A stretch of DNA of 64,000 nucleotides, taken from assembly GCF_036884655.1 (NCBI RefSeq), contig NC_088354.1, forward strand, positions 11,324,501 to 11,388,500, in the 5' to 3' direction. A program made the translations under genes and the position numbers. Below the pieces are notes generated by a model. It worked only from the letters and a program-made list of their open reading frames with translations, did no database searches and was not told the origin of the DNA. Origin of the DNA: Musa acuminata AAA Group (taxonomy: Eukaryota > Streptophyta > Magnoliopsida > Zingiberales > Musaceae). Each line of letters starts with the position of its first letter. Positions within the stretch are counted from its first letter, which is position 1. Positions 24,139 to 35,837 of this stretch are shown one piece after another.

Positions 24139-27100
24139 ATGGTGGCGGCGAGCGAGGATGCTGTGGTCATCCAGGCGGCAAAGCGGGCCGGGGAACCCAC
24201 CGTCATCACCGTCAACTGCCCTGACCAGACCGGCCTTGGATGCGACCTCTGCCGCGCCATCCTCGACTTCGGCCTCTGCATCACCCGAGGAGGTCCGTCC
24301 GTGAGCGCCATCTTGACAGTCGCCGCTTCTTACCTTCCGTGATAACTTTCTCGTGTCTCCTCTTCCCGTTTCAATCGGATTCTTGATGAGTTGGTTTCTT
24401 CTAATTCCATCGCAGTTTTTCCTAAATTTATCTTTCTTGATCTTTTCTTGATTCTTTTTATCGATTCGTCTTTCTTTCCCACCGCCGTAGTGGTTTCGTT
24501 CACCAGTTGATGGTGCATATAGATGATCAGGGTTTAGGCTTTGTCTATTACTCTGTTTTGGGGTTATAAATTTGAGACCATCTCTTATGGGAAATGGGGG
24601 TTTTCTTGATCTTTCTTGTTATTTTTCTTGATTTCTTTTATCGATTTTCCTTTCTTTCCCACCGCCATAGTAGTTTCGATTACCAAATTAGCGTTATTCT
24701 CTTGATTGGGGTTTAGGGTTTGTCTATTACTCTGTTTTAGGGTTATAAATTTGAGACCGTCACTTATGGGAAATGGAGGTTTCCTTGATCTTTCTTGCTA
24801 TTTTTTCTTGATTTATTTTATCGATTTTCGTTTATTTTCGACCGCCATAGTTGTTTCGCTTACCAAATTAGCATTATTCTCTTGATTGGGGTTTAGGGTT
24901 TGTCTGTTTTAGGGTTATACATTTGAGACGATCTGTTATCTCGTTTGTTTCTTTTTCTTGATACGTTTTTCTCGAAAATGTTCACTGAACATTCTACTAT
25001 TTTCTCCTATTGAATGAGACATACAATTGACAGCATAATTGACATTCCTAACGTTGCGTTTAGTGCAGGAAGAACTAATTTTATTTATGGTTGATGATTT
25101 GACTTCTTGGTTGTCTTTTTCTCTACAATTTGCCCTGTTTATTTGTCCATATGCTTGTCTAATCTGTGATGTTACTCTGTTGTGTTCTTTAAAGACATAT
25201 CGACTGATGGGCAGTGGTGCTACTTAGTGTTCTGGGTCGTACCACGTCCCACCTCCAGTAATATCCAATGGCCAAGCTTGAAGAACAGGCTATTGTCTCT
25301 CTGTCCATCTTGTTCCATTCCGTTCTACTTTGACATGGTGAATAGGCCTACGAGCTCGCAAATTTACCTTCTGAAGCTGTTCTCCGTCGACCGCAAGGGA
25401 TTGTTGCATGGTAACCAATTGTAACCTGTCTGTCTGTTTGTTAGGTTGGGGATTGACTTATTTCTGATACATGTGCCGTTTGATGCAGATGTCACGAAGG
25501 TACTATGTGAGCTTGAGCTTACGATTCATCGAGTGAAAGTCTCGACAACTCCAAACGGTAGAGTTGTGGACTTTTTCTTTATTACAGATGCCATGTGAGT
25601 ATGCCTCTATCAGAATAGCTTATTGATTGCATGTTGGTCTAACAGCGACTGTTTAGTTGATGCCTTCTCCTAATCTCCAAGGCACTTTTACACAAGAGAT
25701 TAAGAACTGATAGCAGCATATTTATACCATATACTGGTTGACCTTAACTCTTGTCTTTGTCCATTAAACTCTTTTCAGACTAGTTCTGATGTAGTATTAC
25801 CACTTTTGAACAGATCACTTTTATTCCTGTTTCTTATTCAAAAGAAAATATATAATAGCATTCTTCTGGTGTAGGTCTGCTGAGTTAGTAATTTTGCCTT
25901 GTCTGTTTCTGTGTATCTGTGTAATAGCCGATTCGATGGCTCCATTTCACTGGCCGCAGGGAATACCAATCTTCCTGCCTATGGATGATGACCCGTCAAA
26001 TGTTTCATTTTAATCCTTTTAGTCTGCTTATTCACTCTTATTGGCTAAGATGGATCATTTAGAGAATTTTTGAATTTCCTGGCATGTGAATCATTTTCTT
26101 GCACTTTCTTTAATATTTCTAAGCTAGCATCTGTTAACATTTTGTCACTTTCTTATGACTTCCGTACATGTGTTTAGGGAGTTATTGCACACAAAAATGA
26201 GACAGGACGATCTGTGTGAAAGGTTAAATGCAGTTCTAGGCGAGTCTGTAAATAGCTGTGAGATTGAGCTTGCTGAAGGTTTTCAGCAGGGATTTTCTTC
26301 TCTTCCACCAGTAGTTGCAGAAGAGTTATTTAAGCTGGAGCTGTCAGGCAATGAAGTATGTTCAGCGATACTTAGCCCAGAGATGAAAAGGCTGAAGAAG
26401 GCGGATGTAAACATTGACAATTCATTGAGCCCTTCCCACACATTACTTCAAATCCATTGTGTTGATCAGAAGGGCCTACTCTATGACATTATGAGGACCT
26501 TAAAGGACTGCAGTATTCAGGTATTCCATGTTCTATCTTATACCCAATTGCTTTAATCTGACCTTGATGGTTCCATAGTAATATGCTCTTGATTATCAGG
26601 TATGTTATAAACCTTGCCAAATCGCTTGACATGAAAAAAGAAGGATAATAAACTAATGATTTTTTAGTGATTTAGATATAAACACAATCATATTGATGAC
26701 TGGACGACTTCTGATCCTATCTGGTACACCGGTCTAAAATAGTTTGAGGGTACCTCTGGTGGCATGAATAGCTTATGTGTCCCGAACATCTAAGGAAGAT
26801 TTTAAGAAGATATCTTGTTCTGTATTGTTCATAAATGTACATGTTAATAAGATTTAAAGAAGTTGATTGAATGTTCTTTTTTGTTTTTTTGTTTTTCAAT
26901 TAAGACACTCAAATGGCGGTCAGCGTCATGCTCTGCAATCTCTCAACTGGCTTTGTTAAAGATGTGTCAGTCAAACTTGCTCAAATTAACTACATGTACA
27001 ATTAGGATAACAGTGGGTTGCTTGTCATGTAGGTGGCGTATGGGCGATTTCTGTCAGACATGAAAGGCTCACGAGAGGTAGACCTTTTCATCCTGCAAAG

Positions 27101-27544
27101 TGACGGGAAGAAAATCGTGGATCCTGACAAGCAGGGTGTGCTGTGTTCCCGTTTGAAACTGGAAATGCTTCATCCTTTAAGAGTGATAATTGTAAATCGT
27201 GGACCAGACATGGAACTATTTGTTGCTAATCCGGTTGAGCTGTGCGGAAAGGGGAGGCCTCGGGTCTTCTATGATGTGACACTGGCTCTGAAAGTGCTTG
27301 GAATCTGCATTTTCTCTGTAAGCAAACTGGAAGTTCCCTGGTTGTCGTCCAAAGATTTATGTCAATGTCTTAGCCATTCTATGTATGTTGTGTGCAGGCT
27401 GAAATCGGCAGGCACACGGCTTTTGAAAGACAGTGGGAGGTTTACAGATTTCTGTTGGATGACAGCAGGGAGCTGCCACTAGGAGGCAGCCAGGCTAGAG
27501 GTGAGATTGTGGATGGAGTGAGGCGAACGCTGATGGGTTGGTGA
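24139..27544 (+). CDS. ACT domain-containing protein, ACR9/ACR10 type
   Basis: Exons 24139..24292, 25195..25410, 25489..25594, 26178..26520, 27033..27317 and 27398..27544 join in phase to 416 aa. ACR proteins of this class are built of successive ACT domains and are thought to be regulatory amino-acid sensors without a catalytic domain. The N-terminal repeat reads PTVITVNCPDQTGLGCDLCR then DISTDGQWCYLVFWV; a second starts YLLKLFSVDRKGLLHDVTKV and ends VSTTPNGRVVDFFFITDAM; a third begins LLQIHCVDQKGLLYDIMRTL. The C-terminal part (PLRVIIVNRGPDMELFVANP, AEIGRHTAFERQWEVYRFLL) matches the family's last ACT-like unit. The DxxGLxxD-type turn is conserved in each clear repeat. The start Met is the first in frame after GGAGTG. 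Intron 1 holds a 180-bp tandem repeat. Placement as ACR9 or ACR10 cannot be settled by eye. Confidence 0.88.
24430..24945. repeat. Three tandem copies of a 180-bp block in ACR intron 1
   Basis: The blocks repeat with exact 180-bp spacing: TTTCTTTCCCACCGCC near 24471, the same near 24651, and TTTATTTTCGACCGCC near 24831. Each copy also has ATCGATT, a stretch reading GGGTTTAGG and TTATAAATTTGAGACC. Copy 3 is cut short after about 155 bp. Plain tandem duplication of intronic sequence. Confidence 0.88.
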
Positions 27545-28300
27545 CGACGGCAAAAGGTGGTGGGCCACCTCTCTGAAACTTTGATTTCCTTCCACCAGGT
27601 TGTGTGTGGCTAACGCTGTGTGATGCTGTACAGTGCAATCGACGTCTAATTGTCATCCCTGTTTCTGATTTCGTGTTCATCCCTACTAGAGGCGGTATTC
27701 ATTTAAAAAGCGCGTTTGATTTTCCCTGCTGCTTTTGATGGTCTATATGCGTAATAGTGGGATAGTAGTAGTCGTTTAGTATGTGTTTTCTCTGCCCTCA
27801 TTCCACATTTTCTTCATCAATTTCGCTTCAGTTATGCCGTGTCGCAAATTTCAAACCACTGACTACGGGATTGAGGATTCACCAAGGCCTCAGCACTTTC
27901 ACAACAACCTACAGTTATGTCAAAACTGATCGTTACTAGATATGAAGTCTTTAGAAGAGCAAAGCAGTGCGCTTATCTTAACTGATGGTTCCCAAAGAGC
28001 CCAGTGCAACACCATGCATGATAACATAATCTTTGGTTGAGCTAAGAAACTCACATACCAAAGTAGAGATAAAAGAAGCTTCACCAAGTACGATCACCAA
28101 GGCCAGACACCAGAAGTTCACTTTGTAACCCCAGTAACAAGATGAAATCAAAATGCAACAACAATGTTCAAATGAAAGCCCGAAGACCCACTCAGTATTT
28201 TGACATCATCTTCCATTTCCTATATTATGCATGTTAGCAGAATAATACGATTACTGAGGAGCATCAACGATCGTAGATTAAAGAAACCAACCAGAAGCAC
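27545..28300. other. Convergent 3' region between ACR and ALY
   Basis: The ACR gene (+) and ALY gene (-) point at each other across about 0.75 kb. The stretch holds their 3' UTRs; no other gene or element was seen. Confidence 0.5.
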
Positions 28301-31300
28301 TCAGTTGGTTTGCATTGCTTCTGCATGGTACTTGTCCAAATCAACATCAAGTGTTGCAGCAGATATTGGTTCACCACCACGTCCTTTACCTCGCTCACGA
28401 CCCCCGCTGCTCCCACGGCCACCACCACGCGGCCATCCTGAAGAACCCCTTCCTGGTCTAGTGCTGCAGTAACAAAGCAAGTTAGCAAAATCATTCTAAT
28501 CAAAGAAGGAAGAGCCAGTAAGGCAAGGAAAGCATTTAGTTTGTGTTTCTTTGAATAGAAAAATAAAGCAATGAAAGGAGTATGTATTGATACAGAAACC
28601 ACTGAAGTTTCTGTATAGAAAAATAATATCTTGGTTTCTCTTCCTTAGTTAGTTTTCTAAAGAACTAACTTTACTGCCACTGCAAATAGTTGATAATATC
28701 AAAATGATCATAGAAAATCTTGATTTTTATGTTTAAACAGTTCACTTGTATGATGTGTGTGTCAAAAAAACACCTCACCAGTATAGTGGGATTCGAGATG
28801 TATGAGATATCTCTCTTTGCAAAGAACTAGCATTACACATCTTCAGTATCATGCACCTTTCCACTACTTACTAGAAAAAGAAAAACTGGTGCATATGCAA
28901 CAATATAAAGATCATATAATGGTGATTGGTAAACATGATCAACTTGGAACTGATTTAAACAAAGATCACTAGTATTAATTTAATTGATCCACTAAACCAA
29001 CATAATAGGAAACACAGAATCAAGAGGTAAGGCATGGAAAAAGTATGAAAAAGTGAATGAGGGAATGCATTAGTATATGAAAGAAGTATAAGATTCTCTG
29101 CTTGTACTAAGTGCACAGCATAAACTTCTTCATTGTAGTGTTAAAACAGATTTATTTGACTTGCAACATGATGAAGAGATGATTCCTTCTTCAAGATTCG
29201 AGTCCAGCCCGTCGCCATTCTTTTTCATGCTATATTTGCCATTCTTTTTCAAGCAAATCCAGACATTAGTTGAGCTCCAATAGTATTTGCACATTTATAT
29301 TCAGTTATCATATATATATACATATACATATATATACATATATTGATGTGATTCTTTGACCGCTATGCCTGAGTTGACTCGTAATTTGAGTTCAATCCCA
29401 TTCAATAGGGTGATTCTTAACCCAAATCTTGAGGCAATGGAATTGGAAGCAAGAATGCACTTATTGTGATGTAATACTTAGTGCGCTACTTATTGCATTT
29501 ATATTCACATCCCTCCATCATGCACTGGGTCTTTGGTGTGAGAAAAGATAGATCATGAAAGAGAGAGAGAGAGAGCAAAAGGGATCAGCTTCTAACATCC
29601 CCCAATTACCTTTCCTTAAAAACCCTAGCTCTTCATCTTCCAACGAGATCATGTCTTTTGCCCTCCCATTTGCCATTGAGCAGTGATCAGTTCTGTTGTA
29701 TACGCCTTTAGGTCAATGCCCTCCTCCATGCTTGGGCCCCTTTCTCTTCCAATCTCTTGCGCTACACCACTTTCACTCGGGCGCTTGCCCGAGGTGCCTG
29801 ACGCCTGGGCTCAAGCGAGCGCCTAGGTTGCACTTTAGTGAATAGCGTCACCCGGAGGTGGTGCGAGGCGCTTGGGTCTCGCCCAAGGGCCCAGGTGCCT
29901 ATTAAAAAACTGGTATATTGAACTAAACCACATTGCATCATTGAATATCAAAATTCAGAAATAAAAAATGTAAATATATTGATCTAGTTCTATATATTTT
30001 GGTACCAATACTTCGTTGAATCAGAAAAATACCAAACATTCAAAATAAAAATGAATTACACTTAAGCCTTGGTTTTATGGACCATATACCAGATAGAAAA
30101 GCGACCTCTAAAGAAGGAAACAAATACAGATAGAGAAACTACAGATAACCAAACACAAAGAGATATTTTCTTAATCCAGAATTATTTGGTAATGGATAAC
30201 AGGAAGTTGTTTGCATATGTACGTGTCTTGCATGGCTCAATCAATGAAATCCACAGATCATATATGTAAGAATATGGTGAAAAGAGAGTTCCCATCTTGT
30301 AAATTGAAAAGCTTAATCAAACAAAAAGATCAAAATAAATCTGAGATGCATCTCCAGAAGCAAGAACATAGCAAACCTTTTGGAAGAGCCATTAGTGCTT
30401 CTAAAGGCACCATTAGTGAAATGAGGCACAACAGCTGGTGTTGGAATATTTGTCCCAATAATTTCTATCTTCATCGGTTTTCCATCAAGCAGAACATTGT
30501 TGTATCTCTTTACAGCTGCTAATGCATCAACTCTTCTAGCAAAGACGACTTCAGCTGTTCCCTTCAGTTATTTATTTCATAAATGAGAAGGGACTACCAC
30601 ATTGAAATTAAAGAGCCACATCAAGCTGAAGAAGTACCTTAGATCTTCCACTTCTATCATAATTTATTGAATAACGCTTCAGATCACCAACCTTTGAAAA
30701 GAGCTCCTGAAACAGAAAATAACATCATAAACAAAGGCACAAAGAAAACAATTTATTAACATAACAAAAGTGAAAAAAAAAAAAAGATAAGTGGACACAT
30801 GGCAACAATAGAGATATGAAATCTTCATACAATTGAACATTTGGACCTGAGGCTCATATGTGCACTCAGTAGTTTGTTTTCCATGAAACAAGTATTTAGA
30901 CCAAACAATATACTTTGATAAACATCTTCAAAAATATGTGACCAGAAATACATTAAAAAATAACAATTTTGCTGACAAAAACACATGGAAAAGAAACCCT
31001 TGTTAGACAATCAAAAGTATCAAATACTTTTATCATTGTCACTTGGTTATCATTGTGGGTCTTCATCCTTCTTTGCAGCGAAAAATATTTCATCTAAGAT
31101 CAAAATATTGCAAAACAACCTTCAAAAAATGATGAAGTAAAGACCCTAAAGTGCAAAGAAGCCTTCTCATTTCAGAAAACTTCGATGGCAGTGTCTAGAT
31201 AGATTACAATTAACAAAATTCAACAAACAGGGTGTGCACCAAACCTACATTTAAAGGAAGACAATATGAAATAGCAGAAGCACATACAAGTTCTTTGCTT

Positions 31301-32165
31301 CCAACTTCATAGAGTGATTCAAGAAATCAAGTAGATGGAGAAACCTACTTTTATATTCTACTACATGTTCCACCTACCATTTCTGAATGTTCCCGTAAAC
31401 ATGTTTATCATAAGCTTCGGTTCTGAAACATCTTCATTCATCATATACAAATAAGTAATTGAACTCCAAATGTGCAAGTTTCATTCCAGATGAAACTTGC
31501 TAGAAAATTCATTCATCAACACCGGAAATTTCATTCCACGATATAAATCTATGGATCCATAACTTGCTAGAAAAGAAAGAATGCATACGATTCATTCCAG
31601 ATGTGCAAGTTTCTTTCAAGGTAACGAACAAGAATTATGAACAAGAACGACATCATGAACAGATCCAATATTGATAAAGGCAAGATATCAAAAGTATCAA
31701 ACAATCAAAATCAGTCTAGAGCGAAAAAGAATAAAAGAGGAAAGGAAAGATCACCTTAATGTCCTCGTTCGAGACCCCATATTCCAAGTTCGAAATATAC
31801 AGCTTTGAGCCGGTCTCTATAGCGGACGCCCCAGCCGCTGGAGCAGGCAGGCCACCCATCTGAGCCGCGTACATGTCGTGCTGCCACGCTGAGTCCGGAG
31901 CCTGGGATCGGATACCGAGTGAGAAACCCAAGAACCGGAGGCGGCGATTCGGTCGGATCGGTCGGCATCAAAGATCGGGGGCGTTGTTGGAACCCTAAGC
32001 GCATACCTTCCCGACAGAGTAGGGAGCGGGTCGGTTCGCCGATCGATTCGAAACACGGCGGGCGGGGCCAGCGGCCGAGCGACGGCCCCGTCCGCGGCTC
32101 CCGTCAGCGGACTTTTTGTTTTTCTTGATGATGTCGTCGAGGGACATGTCGAGTGCGCTCGACAT
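28301..32165 (-). CDS. ALY: ALY/REF mRNA-export adaptor (THO complex subunit 4)
   Basis: Exons 32165..32007, 31901..31755, 30706..30638, 30561..30377 and 28463..28301 give 240 aa. The protein couples transcription and splicing to nuclear mRNA export by binding RNA and the export receptor; it works in the nucleus with the TREX complex. The N-terminus MSSALDMSLDDIIKKNKK is the family's UAP56-binding motif, followed by an Arg/Gly stretch (RGRGRRSAAGPARR). The central RRM starts KLYISNLEYGVSNEDIKELF and contains RYSINYDRSGRSKGTAEVVF. A Gly/Arg box (GWPRGGGRGSSGGRERGKGR) and a second UAP56-binding tail (LDVDLDKYHAEAMQTN) end it. All junctions are GT-AG and in phase. Intron 4 (1.9 kb) holds a GC-rich repeat-like patch at about 29760-29910. 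It lies head to head with the tRNA-Val array. Confidence 0.93.
29760..29910. repeat. GC-rich dispersed-repeat-like patch in ALY intron 4
   Basis: Alternating GGCGCTTG, GCGCCTAGG and GCCCAAGGG words give a locally self-complementary sequence in an AT-rich intron. This pattern is often seen in plant transposon ends. No terminal repeat or target duplication was found, so identity is open. Confidence 0.25.
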
Positions 32166-32396
32166 CTTCGATCGATCACGGGGGGCGTCCGCGGAAGAGG
32201 AAGGAGAATCTTGGAAGGGGGTATGCGAAGAAGGGTTGCGGGAAAGGAAGCGACGTTGCGGAATAATTCGGGACGGCGGCGACGGAGGTTGGGATAGGGT
32301 TTCGAGGAAAGAATGGGACAAAGGAGCGGTGGATATTCTCGATCACGTTCTTATTCCGTGTATATTAATCTTGTTGCTTTCAGAATACCAGAGACA

Positions 32397-32468
32397 GGTG
32401 TCGTGTTGTAGTTGGTTGTCACTCAGTCAACACACTGAAGGTTTCCGGTGAGAATCCGGGCGACGCCA
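32397..32468 (+). pseudogene. Degenerate tRNA-Val(AAC) unit (array copy 1)
   Basis: 72 nt, starting GGTGTCGTG and ending CGACGCCA like the intact copies. The anticodon loop has lost a base (CAGTCAACACACTG), leaving a 6-nt loop, and the T-loop reads TGAGAAT in place of TTCRAGT. The B box is therefore broken. Probably not a working tRNA. Confidence 0.8.
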
Positions 32469-32559
32469 TTTTTACGTTTTTGTATTTTATGAGTTATTCT
32501 CCGGTTCGAGATCTAATTACATTATTTTATATTTGTTGCTAATCGTAATAGCAGAGACA

Positions 32560-32633
32560 GGTGTCGTGGTGTAGTTGGTTATCACGTCAGTCTAACACAC
32601 TGAAGGTCTCCGGTTCAAGTCCGGGCGACGCCA
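32560..32633 (+). tRNA. tRNA-Val(AAC) (array copy 2)
   Basis: 74 nt. The acceptor stem GGTGTCG pairs with CGACGCC (one U-G), discriminator A. D-arm with A box TGTAGTTGGTT, anticodon arm TCAGT-CTAACAC-ACTGA with AAC at loop positions 3-5, T-arm TCCGG-TTCAAGT-CCGGG. A TTTT run about 10 bp downstream could serve as pol III terminator. Decodes GUU and, after A-to-I editing, other Val codons. Confidence 0.95.
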
Positions 32634-32719
32634 TCCCTATGTTTTGGTATTTTATGAGGTATTTTTCGGTTCATGTTATTATTATAAAAATTTATATTTT
32701 GTTGCTTTTAGAAAATACG

Positions 32720-32793
32720 GGTGTCGTGGTGTAGTTGGTTATCACGTCAGTCTAACACACTGAAGGTCTCCGGTTCGAGTCCGGGCGACGCCA
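32720..32793 (+). tRNA. tRNA-Val(AAC) (array copy 3)
   Basis: 74 nt and the same as copy 2 except for TTCGAGT in the T-loop, the commoner form. All four arms pair and the anticodon is AAC. TTTTT follows the discriminator base directly, a good pol III terminator. Confidence 0.96.
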
Positions 32794-32881
32794 TTTTTAT
32801 GTTTTGGTATTTTATGAGTTATTCTCCGGTTCGAATTCTTATTATAGCATTTTATATTTGTTGCTTTCGCAATAGCAGACA

Positions 32882-32924
32882 GGTGTCGTGATGTAGTTGG
32901 TTATCACGTCAGTCTAACACACTA
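32882..32924 (+). pseudogene. 5' half of a tRNA-Val(AAC) unit (array copy 4)
   Basis: Starts GGTGTCGTGATGTAGTTGG and matches the intact copies through the anticodon (CAGTCTAACACACT), then breaks off into AT-rich sequence that belongs to the 1.06-kb repeat family. The T-arm and 3' acceptor strand are missing, so no tRNA can form. Confidence 0.9.
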
Positions 32925-32989
32925 AAATTTGATATTTTTATGAGCTATTCTTTTTATCGTCATTTTTTGTACATTTTCTTGATATTTTA

Positions 32990-33510
32990 TATGTTGAATT
33001 TTTATTATATATATATATATATATCTTCTTAATATATTATAACGGACACGCTATTCTTTTTATTGATATTTTCAATTAATGTTATGTAAAACTAATATAA
33101 AAATATTTGATATAATTTTAGTTTTTCGACTTATAATCAATAAGCCGAAGTACTTTACCATCACAATGAACATTGTAGATGTAGAGACAAAATTGCTTCG
33201 TTATCGACTCGAAAAAAAAAAAGATTTGTATCAAAATCAAAATTATCCAAACATAAATCGGATATTAATCTCATTATTATTTTACTTATTGAGCATATAT
33301 CTAACGTACGATTCTATTTTACATTTAAATCAAAATCTTCATTGTTTAATCTTTGTATTTTACTATTTATAAAAGCAGATAGACTAACAAACACTCGAAA
33401 CAAAACCATATTTTATAACCATTCTTTTTTTGTTCAACAGATATTCTAAAAGTCAAGAAAATATAAAGGTTTCCCTACAAAAGAATTTAAATCAAAGTAT
33501 ATGGTAAGAA
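32990..33510. repeat. Fragment of the 1.06-kb repeat, left of the TRIM-like insertion
   Basis: AACGGACACGCTATTC at 33041 and the following 400 bp match the repeat units at 40146, 41204 and 42271. The match resumes at about 35667, after the inserted element. Compared with full units, a central piece (the ATTGTGGTATTAT block to the GATTGGCATTGG block) is missing. Contains a (TA)n run at about 33008-33024. Confidence 0.75.
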
Positions 33511-33515
33511 GTAAA

Positions 33516-35666
33516 TGATAGAAATGAAATAGAAAGAAGAAGATTGTATTGAATAAGTTTTATTAAAGAAGCTTTAGTTTAAATGCTTTAACATGTCCTC
33601 TCCTATTTATACAAATTAGGAGAGAAGATTTCTAATAGAAGATTTTCTTTAACAGAATAGAGAATTGGAAATCTTATCTGCTATCATACCCCATACCCCC
33701 GCAAGATGGTACTCCTATCAAGGATATCAATCTTATAAGCCAGAGACTTCGTTAGTAGGGCAAGAGCAGATCGTTACTGCTGTTGCTATTGCTGTGACTA
33801 CGATGGCGACGGTGACGACGACGACGGCAACAGAGGAGAAAGATATAGCAATAGAGAAAGCTATAGCAATGCTGTAGCAGAGGAAGAAGAAACAGAAGAC
33901 AGCAGCTTGGGAGAAGAGCAGATCACTACTTCTGCAGCTGCTGCGGTAGAGAGGGTTGTTGTAGTTGCGAGGGCTGCTACGGCAAGGACGACGACAGCGG
34001 AGGGCTGCTACGGCAAGGACGACGACAGTGGCACTTCTCGCTCGAGCGAGATGTGGGAACGAGAAGAAGAGGTCGCTGGTCAGGGAGCTGTTGCGATGCT
34101 GTATAGGTTCTGCTTCTGCAAGAAGAGGCAGAGGAAGGGCAGCGTGGTGGCCCTTGTTTAGCTTCGAAGGAGGCCGACGCAACGATCCTGGAGGACATCC
34201 GTGGAAAACGCTGCACTACTTTAAGATGGAGAAGTAGCCTTAACAGAATAGAGGATTTTCCTTAACAAAATAGAGAGATTTCCTCATGTAGTTGGGGAAA
34301 TCTTATCTGCTATCATGCCCCCGCAAGATGGTGCTCCTGTCAAGGATACCAATCTTGGATCGATGCAAAGCAAATAGTTTATTTACAAGCTAGAGACTTC
34401 ATGTGTAAGGCAAGAGTAGATCGCTGCTGCTGCTGTTGCTATTGCTACGGCTACGACGATGACAGCGACAGCTACGACGGCGACAACGACAATTGCAGCA
34501 AAGGAGAAATCTACAGCAATAGAGAAAGCTATAGCAATGCTGTAGCAGAGGAAGAAGAAGCAGAAGACAATAGCTTGGGAGAAGAGTAGATCACTACTTC
34601 TGCAATTGTTGCGGTAGAGAGGGCTACTGCGGTAAGGACGGCGGCAGCAGCACTTCTCGCTCGAGCGAGATGTGGGAACGAGGAGAAGAGGTCGCTGGCC
34701 GAGGAGCAGTTGCGAGGCTACATAGGTTCTGCTTCTGTAGGAAGAGGTAGAGGAAGGGTTGCGTGGTGGCCCTTGTTCAGCATCGAAAGAGGCCAACGCA
34801 ACGATCCTGGAGGACATCCTTGGAAAATGCTGCACTACTTTAAGATGGAGAAGTGGCCTTAACAGAATAGAGGATTTTCCTTAACAGAATAGAGAGATTT
34901 CCTAATGTAGTTGGAGAAATATTATCTACTATCATGCCCCCGCAAGATGGTGCTCCTGTCAAGGATACCAATCTTGGATGAATGCAAAGCAAACAGTTTA
35001 CGAGTCAGAGACTTCGTGAGTAGGGCAAGAGCAGATCGCTATTGCTGTTGCTATTGCTACGGCTACGACGGCGATGGCGGTGGCTATGACGGCGACGACG
35101 ACAACTGCAGTAGAGGAGAAAGCTATAGCAATAGAGAAAGCTATAGCAATACTGTAGCAGAGGAAGAAGAAGCAGAAGACAGCAGCTTGGGAGAAGAGCA
35201 TATCACTGCTTCTATAGTTGCTGCGGTAGAGAGGGCTAATGCGGCTGCGAGGGCTATTGCGGCAAGGATGGCGGCAGCGGCACTTCTCGCTCGAGTGAAA
35301 TGCGGGAACGAAGAGAAGAGGTCGCTGGCCGAGGAGCAGTTGCGAGGTTACGTAGGTTTTGCTTCTGTAGGAAGAGGTAGAGGAAGGGCAGTGTGATGGC
35401 CCTTGTTCAGCTTCGAAGGAGGCCAATGCAACGATCCTGGAGGACGTCTGTGAAAAATGTTGTACTACTTTAAGATGGAGAAGTGGCTTCAGTGAGAGCT
35501 CTGATACCATGATAGAAATAAAATAGAAAGAAGAAGATTGTAGCTATTAACATGTCTCATAGATTAGGAGAGAAGATTTCCCTCAACATAATAAAAGATT
35601 TTTCTTAACAGAATAGAAGATTTCTCTTAACAAAATAGAGATATTTCCTCGTATAGTTTGGAAAAA
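33516..35666 (-). mobile_element. Non-coding TRIM-like LTR retroelement with triplicated interior
   Basis: Oriented on -. The 3' LTR is 33686..33516, beginning TGATAGCAG and ending TCTATCA, with TATAAATAGG and AATAAA inside. The 5' LTR (35666..35510) has lost its first bases. Directly after it, at 35509..35498, is TGGTATCAGAGC, a primer-binding site for initiator tRNA-Met. A purine tract GCGGGGGTATGGGGTA precedes the 3' LTR. GTAAA at 33511-33515 and 35667-35671 is a 5-bp target duplication, and the flanks match an uninterrupted repeat unit elsewhere in the window. The interior has no gag or pol; its 150-170-codon frames are low-complexity products of (GCTATAGCAATAG)-like runs and repeat in each copy. 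Confidence 0.8.
33681..35510. repeat. Three tandem interior units of the TRIM-like element
   Basis: CTATCATGCCCCCGCAAGATGG (or a close variant) recurs at about 33681, 34310 and 34929, so units are about 630, 620 and 580 bp. Each carries a polypurine tract joined to the first 60 or so bases of the LTR, then the same low-complexity interior. The duplicated piece thus includes an LTR head. Confidence 0.8.
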
Positions 35667-35837
35667 GTAAATGCATTCAATAACATAAAACATAACTATA
35701 TATTTACAACTATAAAAAATATAAATATTATCATACAAATCCAACACATTAGATGTTTTTCAATCAAGTTAGGCATTATGGTCATAGAAATAACCTTTAC
35801 ATCGGAAAATTTAACGGTTAGGAGCAAACTCGATAGC

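Larger units (their letters stand above)
32397..32924 (+). repeat. Tandem array of about 160-bp tRNA-Val units
   Basis: Unit starts at 32397, 32560, 32720 and 32882 give spacings of 163, 160 and 162 bp. The spacers are also alike (TTTTGGTATTTTATGAG, TTATATTTGTTGCTTT), so whole gene-plus-spacer units were duplicated. Confidence 0.92.

Noticed and set aside
32397..32924. CRISPR-like regularity
   Set aside because: The 160-bp spacing comes from duplicated tRNA genes in a plant genome; repeats and spacers are both repeated, so this is not a CRISPR array.
33733..35510. Three parallel frames of 149-170 codons on - in the TRIM-like element
   Set aside because: They repeat with the interior unit, are low-complexity (Ala/Ile/Val and Ser runs), and the last begins MVSEL merely because the primer-binding site reads so. 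No gag motif.
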